Origin: Solibacillus sp. FSL R7-0682
GTDB taxonomy: Bacteria; Bacillota; Bacilli; Bacillales_A; Planococcaceae
DNA length: 64,000 nt
Direction: 5' to 3'
NCBI RefSeq assembly: GCF_038005985.1
Contig: NZ_JBBOUI010000001.1
Coordinates: forward strand, 1,632,001 to 1,696,000
Shown: in pieces, positions 52,561-61,217 of the stretch
How positions within the stretch are numbered: the stretch's first letter is position 1
How the letters are laid out: each line of letters opens with the position of its first letter
Notes under the pieces: model-generated
What the model saw: the letters and a program-made list of their open reading frames with translations, nothing else
Databases searched by the model: none
What the model was told of the DNA's origin: nothing
Made by a program: the position numbers and the translations under genes

Positions 52561-53988
52561 ATGACGCAATTAGCTCGTCCATATGTGGATGGTAGCTGGC
52601 TTACTGAAGAAGGTCGCAAGAAAATGGATATTATCAATCCTTACAATAATGAAGTGATTGGTTATCAAATTGAAGTTACATCAGAGGATACAGAACGGGC
52701 ATTACAGAGTGCTTTTAATGCGCGAAAACAATTAGCGGAAATACCAGTATATGAGCGAGTGAAAGTACTTGAGTGTGCGGCAACATTAATGACTGAGAGA
52801 AAAGAATATTTTGCTAAGTTAATCTCATTAGAAGTAGGAAAGCCGTTAAAAAACACACTTGATGAAGTTGCTCGTTCGATCGAAACATTAAAGCTCTCCG
52901 CAGAAGCAGCAAAGTACGTCATTGGTGAAACAATAACGGGTGAAGCATCGGAGCGCGGGACGAACTCTCATGCACTTACATTTCGAGTAGCAGTTGGCGT
53001 AGTTGCTGCCATTACACCCTTTAATGCCCCGTTAAATTTAATTTGTCATAAAATTGGTCCTTCCTTTGCCGCAGGAAATGCGACTATTTTAAAACCGGCA
53101 CCGCAAGCAGCGTTAATTGCTTCACAATTTATAGCGCTTTTATTAGAGGCTGGTTTACCTGAAAATGCTGTCCAATTGATATTAGGTGGGGTAGAACCGG
53201 GCCAACAAATTGTCCAAGATCATCGGGTGCATGTCGTATCGTTTACAGGTGGCTTAATAGCAGCGAACTATATTGCAAAAGAAGCGGGATTGAAAAGGCA
53301 GTTATTTGAACTAGGTGGCAATGCTGCGACGATTGTAGATGAAGATGCAGATATCGATCGGGCTGTGACAATGTGTGCACAAACGGGCTTTAGCAACTCA
53401 GGGCAAAGTTGTATATCAGTACAACGAATTTATGTACATGAACGATGTCTAACTCAATTTACTGAAAAATTAGTAGAGAAAGTGGAACAGCTAAAATGCG
53501 GAGATCCATTAGATCCTACTTCAGATGTAGGGACAGTCGTCAATGAAGCAACTGCACATCGAATTATGGAGTGGATAGAAGAAGCTAAAAATATGGGGGC
53601 TAGCATTTTAACAGGTGGTATTCAAAAAGGGGCACATATACAACCTACTGTTCTGTTAAATCCACCAAAAACCGCGAAAGTTGTTTGTGGAGAAGTCTTT
53701 GGACCAGTCGTTAGTATAATTCCGATTTCTTCATTTGAAGAGGGGGTTGCCGAAGCGAATGATTCGGACTTTGGTTTACAGGTCGGTCTTTTCACTAATA
53801 ATTTTCAGCATATTCTACAAGCTTCTAAACAATTAGAAGCAGGAGGCATTGTAGTGAATGGTACATCCAATTATCGATTAGATCACTGGCCATATGGAGG
53901 CATAAAAAAGAGTGGAATTGGTCGAGAAGGTCCACGTTTTGCGATTCAGGAAATGACCGAAATGAAAATGATTGTAATTCGAACTTAA
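52561..53988 (+). CDS. NAD(P)-dependent aldehyde dehydrogenase
   Basis: 475 residues from ATG 52561 (GAGGTGACG site; the frame opens at 52480). ALDH superfamily: ITPFNAPLNLICHKIGPSFAAGNATILKPAP, VSFTGG, FELGGNAATIV with the general-base Glu, and GFSNSGQSCISVQRIYV with the catalytic Cys. C-terminal FGPVVSIIPI and GGIKKSGIGREGP. It oxidises an aldehyde intermediate of the pathway; the physiological substrate is unknown. Confidence 0.92.
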   Translation: MTQLARPYVDGSWLTEEGRKKMDIINPYNNEVIGYQIEVTSEDTERALQSAFNARKQLAEIPVYERVKVLECAATLMTERKEYFAKLISLEVGKPLKNTLDEVARSIETLKLSAEAAKYVIGETITGEASERGTNSHALTFRVAVGVVAAITPFNAPLNLICHKIGPSFAAGNATILKPAPQAALIASQFIALLLEAGLPENAVQLILGGVEPGQQIVQDHRVHVVSFTGGLIAANYIAKEAGLKRQLFELGGNAATIVDEDADIDRAVTMCAQTGFSNSGQSCISVQRIYVHERCLTQFTEKLVEKVEQLKCGDPLDPTSDVGTVVNEATAHRIMEWIEEAKNMGASILTGGIQKGAHIQPTVLLNPPKTAKVVCGEVFGPVVSIIPISSFEEGVAEANDSDFGLQVGLFTNNFQHILQASKQLEAGGIVVNGTSNYRLDHWPYGGIKKSGIGREGPRFAIQEMTEMKMIVIRT

Positions 53989-54000
53989 GGAGGAATAACA

Positions 54001-55764
54001 ATGGCGGAAGTTATTGCAAAGCAGCTCGTCAAATATTTAGAAGACCGTGGCGTACAACATATTTTTGGTTTATGTGGACATACAAATATCGCGGTTTTGT
54101 CAGCTTTAGAAAGTAGCGAAAAAATAAAATTTATTAGTACACGTCATGAGCAAATTGCTGCGCATATGGCAGATGGCTATGGCCGTGCCTCGAAAAAAAC
54201 TGCTGTCGTACTAAGCCACTTAGGGCCAGGTTTAACAAACGCGGCAACAGGGGTTGCAAATGCAGCACTGGATTGTACACCAATGGTCGTTATTGCAGGC
54301 GATGTGCCAACACATTATTACGGAAAGCATCCACATCAAGAAGTGAATATGCACGGTGATGCAACTCAATTTGAAATTTATAAACCCTTTGTTAAACGAG
54401 CATGGCGTGTAGATAGTCCACATCTATTCCCAGAAATTTTAGAAAAAGCATTCCAATTAGCTGAATCTGGATGCCCAGGTCCTGTATTAGTTGATGTACC
54501 AATGGACATTTTTTCGAAGGAAATAGACGAAGAATGGTTTGAACGTCAAAAACGAAATACGAAAGTTCTTGAAAAATCAACGATGAAGCATACTACTGCG
54601 ATTGAAATTATCAATCGGTTAGCAACAGCAAAAAATCCACTAATAATCGCAGGTGGTGGTGTACTTTTAGGGCAAGCATCTGAACAGCTAAAAGCTTTTA
54701 TTAATCATTTTGAAATCCCCGTTGCGTACTCATTAATGGGCAAAGGTGCGATTTCTGATGCGCATCCTCTCGCACTTGGTATGACGGGTTTCTGGGGGAC
54801 AGAATATATTAATCAAAAATGTAAAGAAGCCGACGTTATTTTAGCACTGGCAACACGCTTTAAAGAAGCAGATAGTAGCTCGTGGGAAGATCATTACACA
54901 TTCCAAATACCCCCTTCAAAATTAATACAAATAGATATTGAGCCGACCGAAATTGGACGCAATTATCCAGTAGAGCTTGGAGTAGTAGCGGATGTAAAGG
55001 AATCTTTAGAGGCATTGCTCATTGCAGCAAAGGAAGTATATCCAAACGGAAAACGAAACGAAGCATTAAAACAAGAAATCGCAAAAAATAAAAGGGAATT
55101 TAAAGAAAGTAATCGTCAATTTGAAACAGATAATGCTTTCCCAATGCAACCACAACGGATTTTGGCCGATGTACGTGAAGTAATTCCAAACGATGCATTT
55201 ATAACGACAGATGTTGGCTGGAATAAAAACGGAGTTGGGCAACAATTTGATGTATTAACGCCAGGAACAATATTGACTCCGGGAGGCTTTGCAACTATGG
55301 GCTTCGGCGCACCAGCAGCATTAGGAGCAAAAATTGCACATCCTAATCGAGTAGTTATTTCATTAGTTGGGGACGGAGGCTTTGGGCAAAATCCAGCCGT
55401 TTTAGCGACAGCAGCAGAAGAAAATATAGCAGTTATTTGGGTCATTATGAACAATTTCGCCTTTGGAACAATTGCTGGTTTACAAAAGGCACACTTTGAT
55501 ACGACATTAGGCACATTATTTAAAATTGACAACGAGCCTTACTCACCGGATTATGCAGCAATTGCTCGTGCTTATGGAGTGGAAGGGATAAAAATTGAGC
55601 GAGCGGAAGATTTTAAACCTGCATTAGATCATGCCATTCGTTTAAATAAGCCCGTTGTCATTGATGTTGCTATGCAAAACAACCCTGTTCCTACAGCTGG
55701 ACACTGGAACATAATGGATATTTATTCTCCGGATAAAAAAGTGCATCACGTTTCAGTGAATTAA
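54001..55764 (+). CDS. Thiamine-diphosphate-dependent enzyme (acetolactate synthase-like)
   Basis: 587 residues from ATG 54001 with AAGGAGG. N-terminal PYR domain with the catalytic Glu in STRHEQIAAHMADGYGR, central domain with AGGGVLLGQ, C-terminal PP domain with the ThDP-binding GDGGFGQNPAVLATAAEENIAVIWVIMNN. Family members decarboxylate 2-oxo acids or carry out carboligation. Its place between an aldehyde dehydrogenase and an isomerase suggests conversion of a 2-oxo acid to the aldehyde or a related step (inference). Confidence 0.9.
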   Translation: MAEVIAKQLVKYLEDRGVQHIFGLCGHTNIAVLSALESSEKIKFISTRHEQIAAHMADGYGRASKKTAVVLSHLGPGLTNAATGVANAALDCTPMVVIAGDVPTHYYGKHPHQEVNMHGDATQFEIYKPFVKRAWRVDSPHLFPEILEKAFQLAESGCPGPVLVDVPMDIFSKEIDEEWFERQKRNTKVLEKSTMKHTTAIEIINRLATAKNPLIIAGGGVLLGQASEQLKAFINHFEIPVAYSLMGKGAISDAHPLALGMTGFWGTEYINQKCKEADVILALATRFKEADSSSWEDHYTFQIPPSKLIQIDIEPTEIGRNYPVELGVVADVKESLEALLIAAKEVYPNGKRNEALKQEIAKNKREFKESNRQFETDNAFPMQPQRILADVREVIPNDAFITTDVGWNKNGVGQQFDVLTPGTILTPGGFATMGFGAPAALGAKIAHPNRVVISLVGDGGFGQNPAVLATAAEENIAVIWVIMNNFAFGTIAGLQKAHFDTTLGTLFKIDNEPYSPDYAAIARAYGVEGIKIERAEDFKPALDHAIRLNKPVVIDVAMQNNPVPTAGHWNIMDIYSPDKKVHHVSVN

Positions 55765-55786
55765 TAATGAAAAGAGGAGTATGGAA

Positions 55787-56611
55787 ATGAAGCAAACATA
55801 TTCTATTTCTCATTTGACATTGTTAAAGTTAACTCCACCACAATTAATTTATGTAGCTGATCAAGCAGGGTATGATTTTGTTAGCTTACGTACAATTTGC
55901 ATGAATCTAGGGAACGAGCCGGATTATTCGCTAGCGGATAATGCTGTGCTCTATAAGGAAACAAAGGAAGCTTTTGAAAATACGACTATACAATTTTTAG
56001 ATGTTGAATTAGCAAAAATTTATGAAGGTATGGATCTAGTAAAATATGAGCGTGAAATGGAGATTGCTGCTACTTTAGGAGCGAAGCATGTAATTTCGAG
56101 TATTTGGACGGAAGATAAGACTTTTGCTATAGAACAATATGAGCGACTATGTGAAATCGCTAGTCAATATAATATGTCGGTAGATTTAGAGGCAGTACCT
56201 ATTAGTTCCGTGAAAACAATTGCTGGAATTCGGCATATTCTTGAACAAACGAATGCTTCCAATAAAGGATTACTAGTAGATATTCATCATTTCCACCGTT
56301 CGCGTGAACCCATTTCCGAGCTTCATAGCATACCAGATGAGTGGGTCCATTTTATTCATTTATGTGATGCGCAACTTTCAATTCCGACAAGTGAAGAAGA
56401 AATGCGCAGAATTTTACGTGAGGAACGGTTATATATTGGAGAGGGTGGTATTGATATTCATTCAATTGTAAATGCTTTACCAAATGTGCCGATGTCTATT
56501 GAAACACCAAATTTGGAACGTTCTAATAAAATGAAGCCAGAGCAATTTGCCTTGAATTGTTTACAATCTGCTAAAGCATATTTTAATAATAAATATCGGG
56601 AAATTGGTTGA
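55787..56611 (+). CDS. Sugar phosphate isomerase/epimerase-like TIM barrel
   Basis: 274 residues, ATG 55787 best spaced after AAGAGGAG (ATG 55781 also in frame). Xylose-isomerase-like AP-endonuclease-2 fold: AGYDFVSLRTI, FLDVELAKI, NMSVDLEAVP, LLVDIHHFHRSREPI, WVHFIHLCDAQL, EGGIDI and a final MSIETPN, holding the usual metal-binding Glu, Asp and His. Last gene of the operon before a terminator. Confidence 0.85.
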   Translation: MKQTYSISHLTLLKLTPPQLIYVADQAGYDFVSLRTICMNLGNEPDYSLADNAVLYKETKEAFENTTIQFLDVELAKIYEGMDLVKYEREMEIAATLGAKHVISSIWTEDKTFAIEQYERLCEIASQYNMSVDLEAVPISSVKTIAGIRHILEQTNASNKGLLVDIHHFHRSREPISELHSIPDEWVHFIHLCDAQLSIPTSEEEMRRILREERLYIGEGGIDIHSIVNALPNVPMSIETPNLERSNKMKPEQFALNCLQSAKAYFNNKYREIG

Positions 56612-56655
56612 ACAAGTTATATTAATAGAAAAGTCTCATCGATGGGGGAGACATC

Positions 56656-56700
56656 AAAAAGCTGTTCTAAAAGCATTTGCTTTTGGGACGGCTTTTAAAA
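56656..56700 (+). terminator. Terminator of the catabolic operon
   Basis: AAAAGCTGTTCTAAAAGCA pairs with TGCTTTTGGGACGGCTTTT (one G-T and small mismatches) around a two-base loop region. Confidence 0.75.
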
Positions 56701-56787
56701 TTGGTTGATTATTAGAAGCAGGAAATAATACCATATCTAGCCAAACAATAGTTTTCAAAGTACAATCAAGAAAAGGAGTGAATTTTT

Positions 56788-57801
56788 ATGATTTCGAAAA
56801 TCGCTGTAGAAAAGAAAATCATTCAAGCGCCTATGGCAGGCATAACATCTCCGAATTTTGTAGCAGCTTGTAGTGAGTATGGAATATTAGGTTCAATTGG
56901 AGCTGGATACTTAAATGGAGAAGAGACAAGACAGTTTATTCAACAAGTGAAGCGTTTAACTAACAAACCTTTTAGTGTCAATTTATTTATTCAAGAAGAA
57001 CCGATGATTGATATTGGGGTATTGCAAAATGCGCGGGATGCGCTGCAGCCAATTTACGAGGAATTAGGCATTCCAAATACGCAACGTGTCGTGTCAACAG
57101 AAGTGTTTGATGGACAAGTTCAGGCAATTTTGGATGAAGGTGTTGAAATTGTTTCCTTTACGTTTGGACTTCCAAATGAAACTACCATTGCAAAATTAAA
57201 AGACCACCAAATTTACTTAATTGGCACAGCTACTACAGTAGAAGAAGCACAGGCGGTAGAAAAGGCAGGGTTAGATGCTGTTGTTGTTCAAGGTGGTGAA
57301 GCTGGGGGTCATCGTGGTTCATTTACAGAGCCGTTACAAATGCTACCTACAGAAGAACTAGTGAAGCGGGTCGTGAAGGAAGTGTCGATCCCAGTTATTG
57401 CAGCTGGCGGTATTATGACACCAGAGCATGTCCAATTAATGTTGCGTCTTGGTGCTAGTATGGTTCAAGTAGGTACTGCTTTACTAACGGCTAATGAGTG
57501 TGAAGCAAGCAACGTACATAAGCAAGCCATTTTAAACTCCAAAGAGCAGGCAACAACATTAACTCGAGCATTTACCGGGAAATATGCTCGTGGTCTGAAA
57601 AATAAATTTACAGAGCAATTAAAGGATGCAGTCGTTGCACCATATCCAATCCAGCACTATTTGACACTAGATATTCGAAAAGAAAGTGCAAGACAAAATA
57701 AACCGGAATACTTATCTTTGTGGATGGGTGAAAAAAGTTATTTAGCAAAACAAGCTTCTGTACAGGACATTGTTGATGAATTATTAGGATTGAATGCTTA
57801 A
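56788..57801 (+). CDS. Nitronate monooxygenase-like FMN enzyme
   Basis: 337 residues, ATG with AAAGGAGTG site. FMN-binding TIM barrel of the NMO/2-nitropropane dioxygenase family: IIQAPMAGITSPNFVAACSEYGILGSIGAGYL, VVVQGGEAGGHRGSF with the catalytic His, and VIAAGGIMTPEHVQLMLRLGASMVQVGTALL. It oxidises alkyl nitronates; it is monocistronic with its own terminator. Confidence 0.9.
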   Translation: MISKIAVEKKIIQAPMAGITSPNFVAACSEYGILGSIGAGYLNGEETRQFIQQVKRLTNKPFSVNLFIQEEPMIDIGVLQNARDALQPIYEELGIPNTQRVVSTEVFDGQVQAILDEGVEIVSFTFGLPNETTIAKLKDHQIYLIGTATTVEEAQAVEKAGLDAVVVQGGEAGGHRGSFTEPLQMLPTEELVKRVVKEVSIPVIAAGGIMTPEHVQLMLRLGASMVQVGTALLTANECEASNVHKQAILNSKEQATTLTRAFTGKYARGLKNKFTEQLKDAVVAPYPIQHYLTLDIRKESARQNKPEYLSLWMGEKSYLAKQASVQDIVDELLGLNA

Positions 57802-57819
57802 TATTTATTAATCATACGA

Positions 57820-57858
57820 GAAGATAAATGCCTATATATCGGGATTTATCTTCTTTTT
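57820..57858 (+). terminator. Rho-independent terminator
   Basis: GAAGATAAAT (57820-57829) pairs with ATTTATCTTC (57844-57853), followed by TTTTT. Confidence 0.82.
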
Positions 57859-57948
57859 ATTTTTTTCAGAATATTCTTGACTGCATGGTGCCTTAGTTAG
57901 TATTCTTAATATAACTAAAAGGTTATATGTTAGGGGTGAAGTAAGTCA

Positions 57949-58275
57949 ATGTCTGATATTTATCGAGCTTTAAGTGACCCTACACGACGTCAAATATTAA
58001 CAATACTTAAGCAGGGAGACAAAAGCCAAAAGGATATAGTGGAGGCATTTAATATTTCTCAACCAGCAATTAAGAAGCATTTGACGATTTTGTTGGAGGA
58101 AAAACTCATATCGGAAAGATTACAGGGGAAATATCGTATATATTCACTCAATTCCAGCCATCTTCAGCAAACTTACCAACAAATGAAACTATACATCGAA
58201 GAACTACTTGATCATCAACTCGTAAGTTTAAAAGATTATGTAGAAAAAGGAGAGTTTCCAGATGAAAATGAATAA
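57949..58275 (+). CDS. ArsR/SmtB-family regulator
   Basis: 108 residues. Winged HTH: IYRALSDPTRRQILTILKQGDKSQKDIVEAFNISQPAIKKHLTILLEEKLISERLQGKYRIYSL. No cysteine metal site, so it is of the non-metal SdpR-like type. It overlaps the SRPBCC-PDZ gene by 14 bases; ArsR-AHSA1 gene pairs are common in Bacillales. Confidence 0.92.
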   Translation: MSDIYRALSDPTRRQILTILKQGDKSQKDIVEAFNISQPAIKKHLTILLEEKLISERLQGKYRIYSLNSSHLQQTYQQMKLYIEELLDHQLVSLKDYVEKGEFPDENE

Positions 58276-58963
58276 GGATTCTGTAAAGAGAGAAATTGTT
58301 GTGAATGCCCCCCTAAAAGTAGTGTGGGATGCTTTAACTAAGCCCGAACATTTGAATCGTTGGTATACTAAAAATGCAGAAATGGATTTTTGCATAGGTG
58401 GAAGGGGCTTTTTAAATCATGGGTGGGGTGCCACATCAGAAGGTATCTTTACAGAAATTGAAGAGATGAAACGTTTTGTACTTGAAAGTATGGATCAAAG
58501 CTTTAAGACTATCACTTCATTAGATCAAGTTGAAAATGGTATTAAAGTTAGTATCGAATATGAAAGTAACTTCTTTAAGGAAATGTCTGAAGCAAGTAAG
58601 GAAAATATGTTGTTTGGTACCGCTCAATTTCTAGAAAATCTAAAAAGTGTATATGAATTAGATTTGGATAACCGTTCAAACATGTGGCGGAGATCGATTG
58701 GTATTACGCATACAACAAATTATGAAGGATCACGTGGAACGAAAGTATTGAATGTTAAAAAAGGTTCAGTGGCAGAAGCTGCAGGTATTTTACCGGATGA
58801 TATTATACATGCAATCGATCAAGATGAAATCGCTGGCTATGAATCATTTGAACGGTTGCTTTGCAAAAAAGAATTGAACCAACTCGTTACGTTTACTATA
58901 GAAAGAAGACGGGAGAATCAAGTGGTAAAGTGTTTTGTAGAGCCTTATCCTGTAAATTATTAG
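58262..58963 (+). CDS. SRPBCC (AHSA1-like) domain fused to a PDZ domain
   Basis: 233 residues. Residues about 8-140 are AHSA1/SRPBCC (REIVVNAPLKVVWDALTKPEHLNRWYTKNAEMDFCIGGRG, LFGTAQFLENLKSVYE). Residues about 150-230 are PDZ-like: SIGITHTTNYEGSRGTKVLNVKKGSVAEAAGILPDDIIHAIDQDEIAGYESFERLL. This fusion is unusual: PDZ domains normally accompany proteases or secretion proteins. The protein has no signal peptide. It may link ligand binding to a protein partner; function unknown. Confidence 0.82.
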   Translation: MKMNKDSVKREIVVNAPLKVVWDALTKPEHLNRWYTKNAEMDFCIGGRGFLNHGWGATSEGIFTEIEEMKRFVLESMDQSFKTITSLDQVENGIKVSIEYESNFFKEMSEASKENMLFGTAQFLENLKSVYELDLDNRSNMWRRSIGITHTTNYEGSRGTKVLNVKKGSVAEAAGILPDDIIHAIDQDEIAGYESFERLLCKKELNQLVTFTIERRRENQVVKCFVEPYPVNY

Positions 58964-59031
58964 TGGTTTTTTATTTTTTGAAAATTAAATAATTGATAAA
59001 CACTAGAAATCACCTTTCAATCTATGTTTTG

Positions 59032-59066
59032 ACTTAAGTTCGTCCTATTGAACTTAAGTTTTTTTA
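59032..59066 (+). terminator. Rho-independent terminator
   Basis: ACTTAAGTTC (59032-59041) pairs with GAACTTAAGT (59050-59059), followed by a run of seven T. Confidence 0.88.
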
Positions 59067-59141
59067 TGTTCCCTTTTTATTTTAAATAGTGATGAAATGA
59101 AAGGGAGGCGCATATAGTTTCGGTAAGGAAGGAGGGCTTTA

Positions 59142-59351
59142 TTGGAGTTGCAGGATGTGCTACGTGTCGCAGGTGTGGGCTTAGTAATAGCACTTCTTCA
59201 CATCTTTTTTGAGCAAATTGGAAAAAAAGAATTTTCATTTTTCCTCTTTTTTGTAGCGTACATGTATATGGCTGTGGAATTGATTCGATTTTTACGCCTG
59301 TTTTTCCAAGAAATCGTCATATTTTTCCAATGGTTAACCGGCATAAGCTAG
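59142..59351 (+). CDS. spoIIIAC: Stage III sporulation protein AC
   Basis: 69 residues, TTG start after AAGGAAGGAGG. Two membrane helices with the SpoIIIAC pattern (VLRVAGVGLVIALLHIFFEQIGKKEFSFFLFFVAYMYMAVELIRFL). Part of the feeding-tube channel between mother cell and forespore. It is the first spoIIIA gene here: spoIIIAA and spoIIIAB, which normally precede it, are absent; upstream is an unrelated ArsR unit with its terminator. CATATAGTTT at 59111 could be a weak sigma-E -10 site. Confidence 0.9.
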   Translation: MELQDVLRVAGVGLVIALLHIFFEQIGKKEFSFFLFFVAYMYMAVELIRFLRLFFQEIVIFFQWLTGIS

Positions 59352-59726
59352 ATGATTAGCTTATTTGCAAGCATCATCTTTGTTGTGCTATTAGTATTAA
59401 TCAAACAATCCATGGACAAGCTACATGCCATTATCGTCGTCATTGCTTTTTTTATTTTTGTTCAGTTTATTATTTTACGTCAGTTAATACCCTTATGGCA
59501 GAAACTAGCACAAATTTTTACTCAAGTCCCTTATAGTAAAGGGCTATTATTTACAGCATTTTTACTAATATTAAGTGAGCTCATTTGTTCACTATTAGAT
59601 CAATTGGAATACGAATCCTTTGTTACAGCTGTCCAATTATCGATTCGAATCGTACTGGTTAGTTATTGGCTGACATTACTTGAACCAGCATTTCGTACGT
59701 TAGTAAACTTGCTTGAAAGGTTTTAG
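59352..59726 (+). CDS. spoIIIAD: Stage III sporulation protein AD
   Basis: 124 residues starting on the base after the spoIIIAC stop. Multi-helix membrane protein of the usual length (about 130 residues), with ISLFASIIFVVLLVLIKQSMDKLHAIIVVIAFFIFVQFIIL and SIRIVLVSYWLTLLEPAFRTLVNLLERF. Component of the SpoIIIA-SpoIIQ complex in the mother-cell membrane. Confidence 0.88.
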   Translation: MISLFASIIFVVLLVLIKQSMDKLHAIIVVIAFFIFVQFIILRQLIPLWQKLAQIFTQVPYSKGLLFTAFLLILSELICSLLDQLEYESFVTAVQLSIRIVLVSYWLTLLEPAFRTLVNLLERF

Positions 59727-59728
59727 CT

Positions 59729-60640
59729 ATGGACTTTTTTCTTTCGATGTTTTCCCAGCCTATTGATTCTCTTATTACTTCCATTATTTATGCCGCACTT
59801 TATGTATTATTGTATTTGCTCCTACTTGCACTCATTCCACAGCAGTCCGTCTTAATCGAGCAGTTATTTATTTTGCTATTTATCGTGATCTTCTCTGAAA
59901 AAGTAGTCGATGCATTCGTCGTCTTAACCGAACTAATCCTCGTTATGCAAAATTTTTTTATAGCCATTATTCCCGTTCTCACAACAATGCTTATCGCAGT
60001 GCAGTCCGTATTTTCGGTTATTGCATGGAATCCAATTATTATTTTTCTTATCCAGGTCATTTTATTCGTTTGCACAAAATTACTAATTCCTACGTTAATT
60101 TTGGCATTAATTTTAGATGTGTGTACAAAAATTTATCCAGCGATATCCTTCTCAAAAGCTGCCGATTTAATAAGGTCATCCGTATTGAGCGTCATCATCG
60201 CCTCGGTATTAGGGTTGACCTCTATTTTAACCTTTTCGGGAGTGGCCTTTTTTCAATTAAATGATGCAGTGAAATCGCCTATCAAAAAATTAATTGAGCA
60301 AAATATCCCGTTAATAGGGAACTTAATTGTAGAAGGATTATCATTTTTCCAGAAGACACAATCAACGGTATCAACATTTATTGGGCTTAGCTTTTTAGTA
60401 ATCGTATGGAGCGCCGCGTTTTATCCGTCTGTCGTATTGTTACTCCATGCTTTATTATTTCGAGTCATTGGTGCGATGATGGAGCCTTTCTCCAATAATC
60501 GAATAAGTAGTCTCTTCGACGATGTTGGTAAGACATTGTTTGTGCTCTGTGCAGTCGCATTACTGCTTGGCTTTTCTATAATTTTCATTGTGCTATTATG
60601 TGTCGTTTTAATGCAACTTTCAATGGGGGGCTCACCATGA
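59729..60640 (+). CDS. spoIIIAE: Stage III sporulation protein AE, short form
   Basis: 303 residues; B. subtilis SpoIIIAE has about 400 residues with a signal peptide and N-terminal helical region. Here the protein starts in the membrane core (LITSIIYAALYVLLYLLLLALIP) and keeps the later helices, including FSKAADLIRSSVLSVIIASVLGLTSILTFSG and FYPSVVLLLHALLFRVIGAMMEPFSNNRI. The N-terminal domain appears lost. The stop overlaps the next start. Confidence 0.85.
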   Translation: MDFFLSMFSQPIDSLITSIIYAALYVLLYLLLLALIPQQSVLIEQLFILLFIVIFSEKVVDAFVVLTELILVMQNFFIAIIPVLTTMLIAVQSVFSVIAWNPIIIFLIQVILFVCTKLLIPTLILALILDVCTKIYPAISFSKAADLIRSSVLSVIIASVLGLTSILTFSGVAFFQLNDAVKSPIKKLIEQNIPLIGNLIVEGLSFFQKTQSTVSTFIGLSFLVIVWSAAFYPSVVLLLHALLFRVIGAMMEPFSNNRISSLFDDVGKTLFVLCAVALLLGFSIIFIVLLCVVLMQLSMGGSP

Positions 60641-60771
60641 TAGAGATATTGTTGTTAGTGTTGTTAGGCAGTAGTTTACTAGTATTTGCAGAGGAAAAAG
60701 AGTGGCATGTTTATGTGAAATTGGCACTTTATTTAACAGTGTCGAGCTATATTCTTTCACTATTTGCATAA
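60637..60771 (+). CDS. spoIIIAF: Tiny SpoIIIAF-like membrane protein (44 residues)
   Basis: 44 codons from ATG 60637, coupled to spoIIIAE by ATGA. Two hydrophobic helices (2-18 and 26-43) around EEKEWHVYVK. Normal SpoIIIAF is about 200 residues with two N-terminal helices and a soluble ring-building domain; this gene sits in the AF position and would correspond only to the membrane hairpin. The gene is too small for most annotation pipelines. Assignment rests on position and topology. Confidence 0.55.
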   Translation: MIEILLLVLLGSSLLVFAEEKEWHVYVKLALYLTVSSYILSLFA

Positions 60772-60797
60772 TATTGCCCTAATACTCATACATTGTG

Positions 60798-61217
60798 ATG
60801 AAAATTGAAAATGAAGGTGGCGTTTGGCGCAAATATGTGGAAAAGAGGAAAACAAATCGCTCATTACTATTAGTAGGTAGCATTATTGTAATTGTCACGA
60901 TATTTTATTTTTTATCAACAGCAACTGACGATGGACAATCCAAAAAGACAACGGAACAGCAACTTGCTGCCTTATTAAGTGAGATTCATTCAGTAGGACA
61001 AGTTCAAGTATATTTTCATTATGAACAAGCTGTAGAGAAAAGTCAGTTTTTAGCTGTATCACAACAACCGAATTTAGTTGGAGTCATTATCGTGGCAGAA
61101 GGTGCGCATCAAGCGCAAGTGAAGAGAATGTTGAAAGAAACAGTAGGGAATGTACTACAAATTCCTACACATCGTATTCAAATTGTCCCAATGCAAATGG
61201 AGGAGGAAGAAAAGTGA
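60798..61217 (+). CDS. spoIIIAG: Stage III sporulation protein AG, short form
   Basis: 139 residues from ATG 60798 (GTG 60795 also in frame), without a strong ribosome site. One membrane helix (about 22-42: RSLLLVGSIIVIVTIFYFLS), then a ring-building domain (QQLAALLSEIHSVGQVQVYFHYEQ, LVGVIIVAEGAHQAQVKRMLKETVGNVLQIPTHRIQIVPM). It is shorter than the about 230-residue B. subtilis protein, mainly through loss of the inserted beta region. Confidence 0.85.
   Translation: MKIENEGGVWRKYVEKRKTNRSLLLVGSIIVIVTIFYFLSTATDDGQSKKTTEQQLAALLSEIHSVGQVQVYFHYEQAVEKSQFLAVSQQPNLVGVIIVAEGAHQAQVKRMLKETVGNVLQIPTHRIQIVPMQMEEEEK

Noticed and set aside
59111-59120. Firm sigma-E promoter for the spoIIIA operon
   Set aside because: CATATAGTTT is only a partial -10 match and no convincing -35 lies at the right distance, so it is mentioned under spoIIIAC and not listed as a feature.
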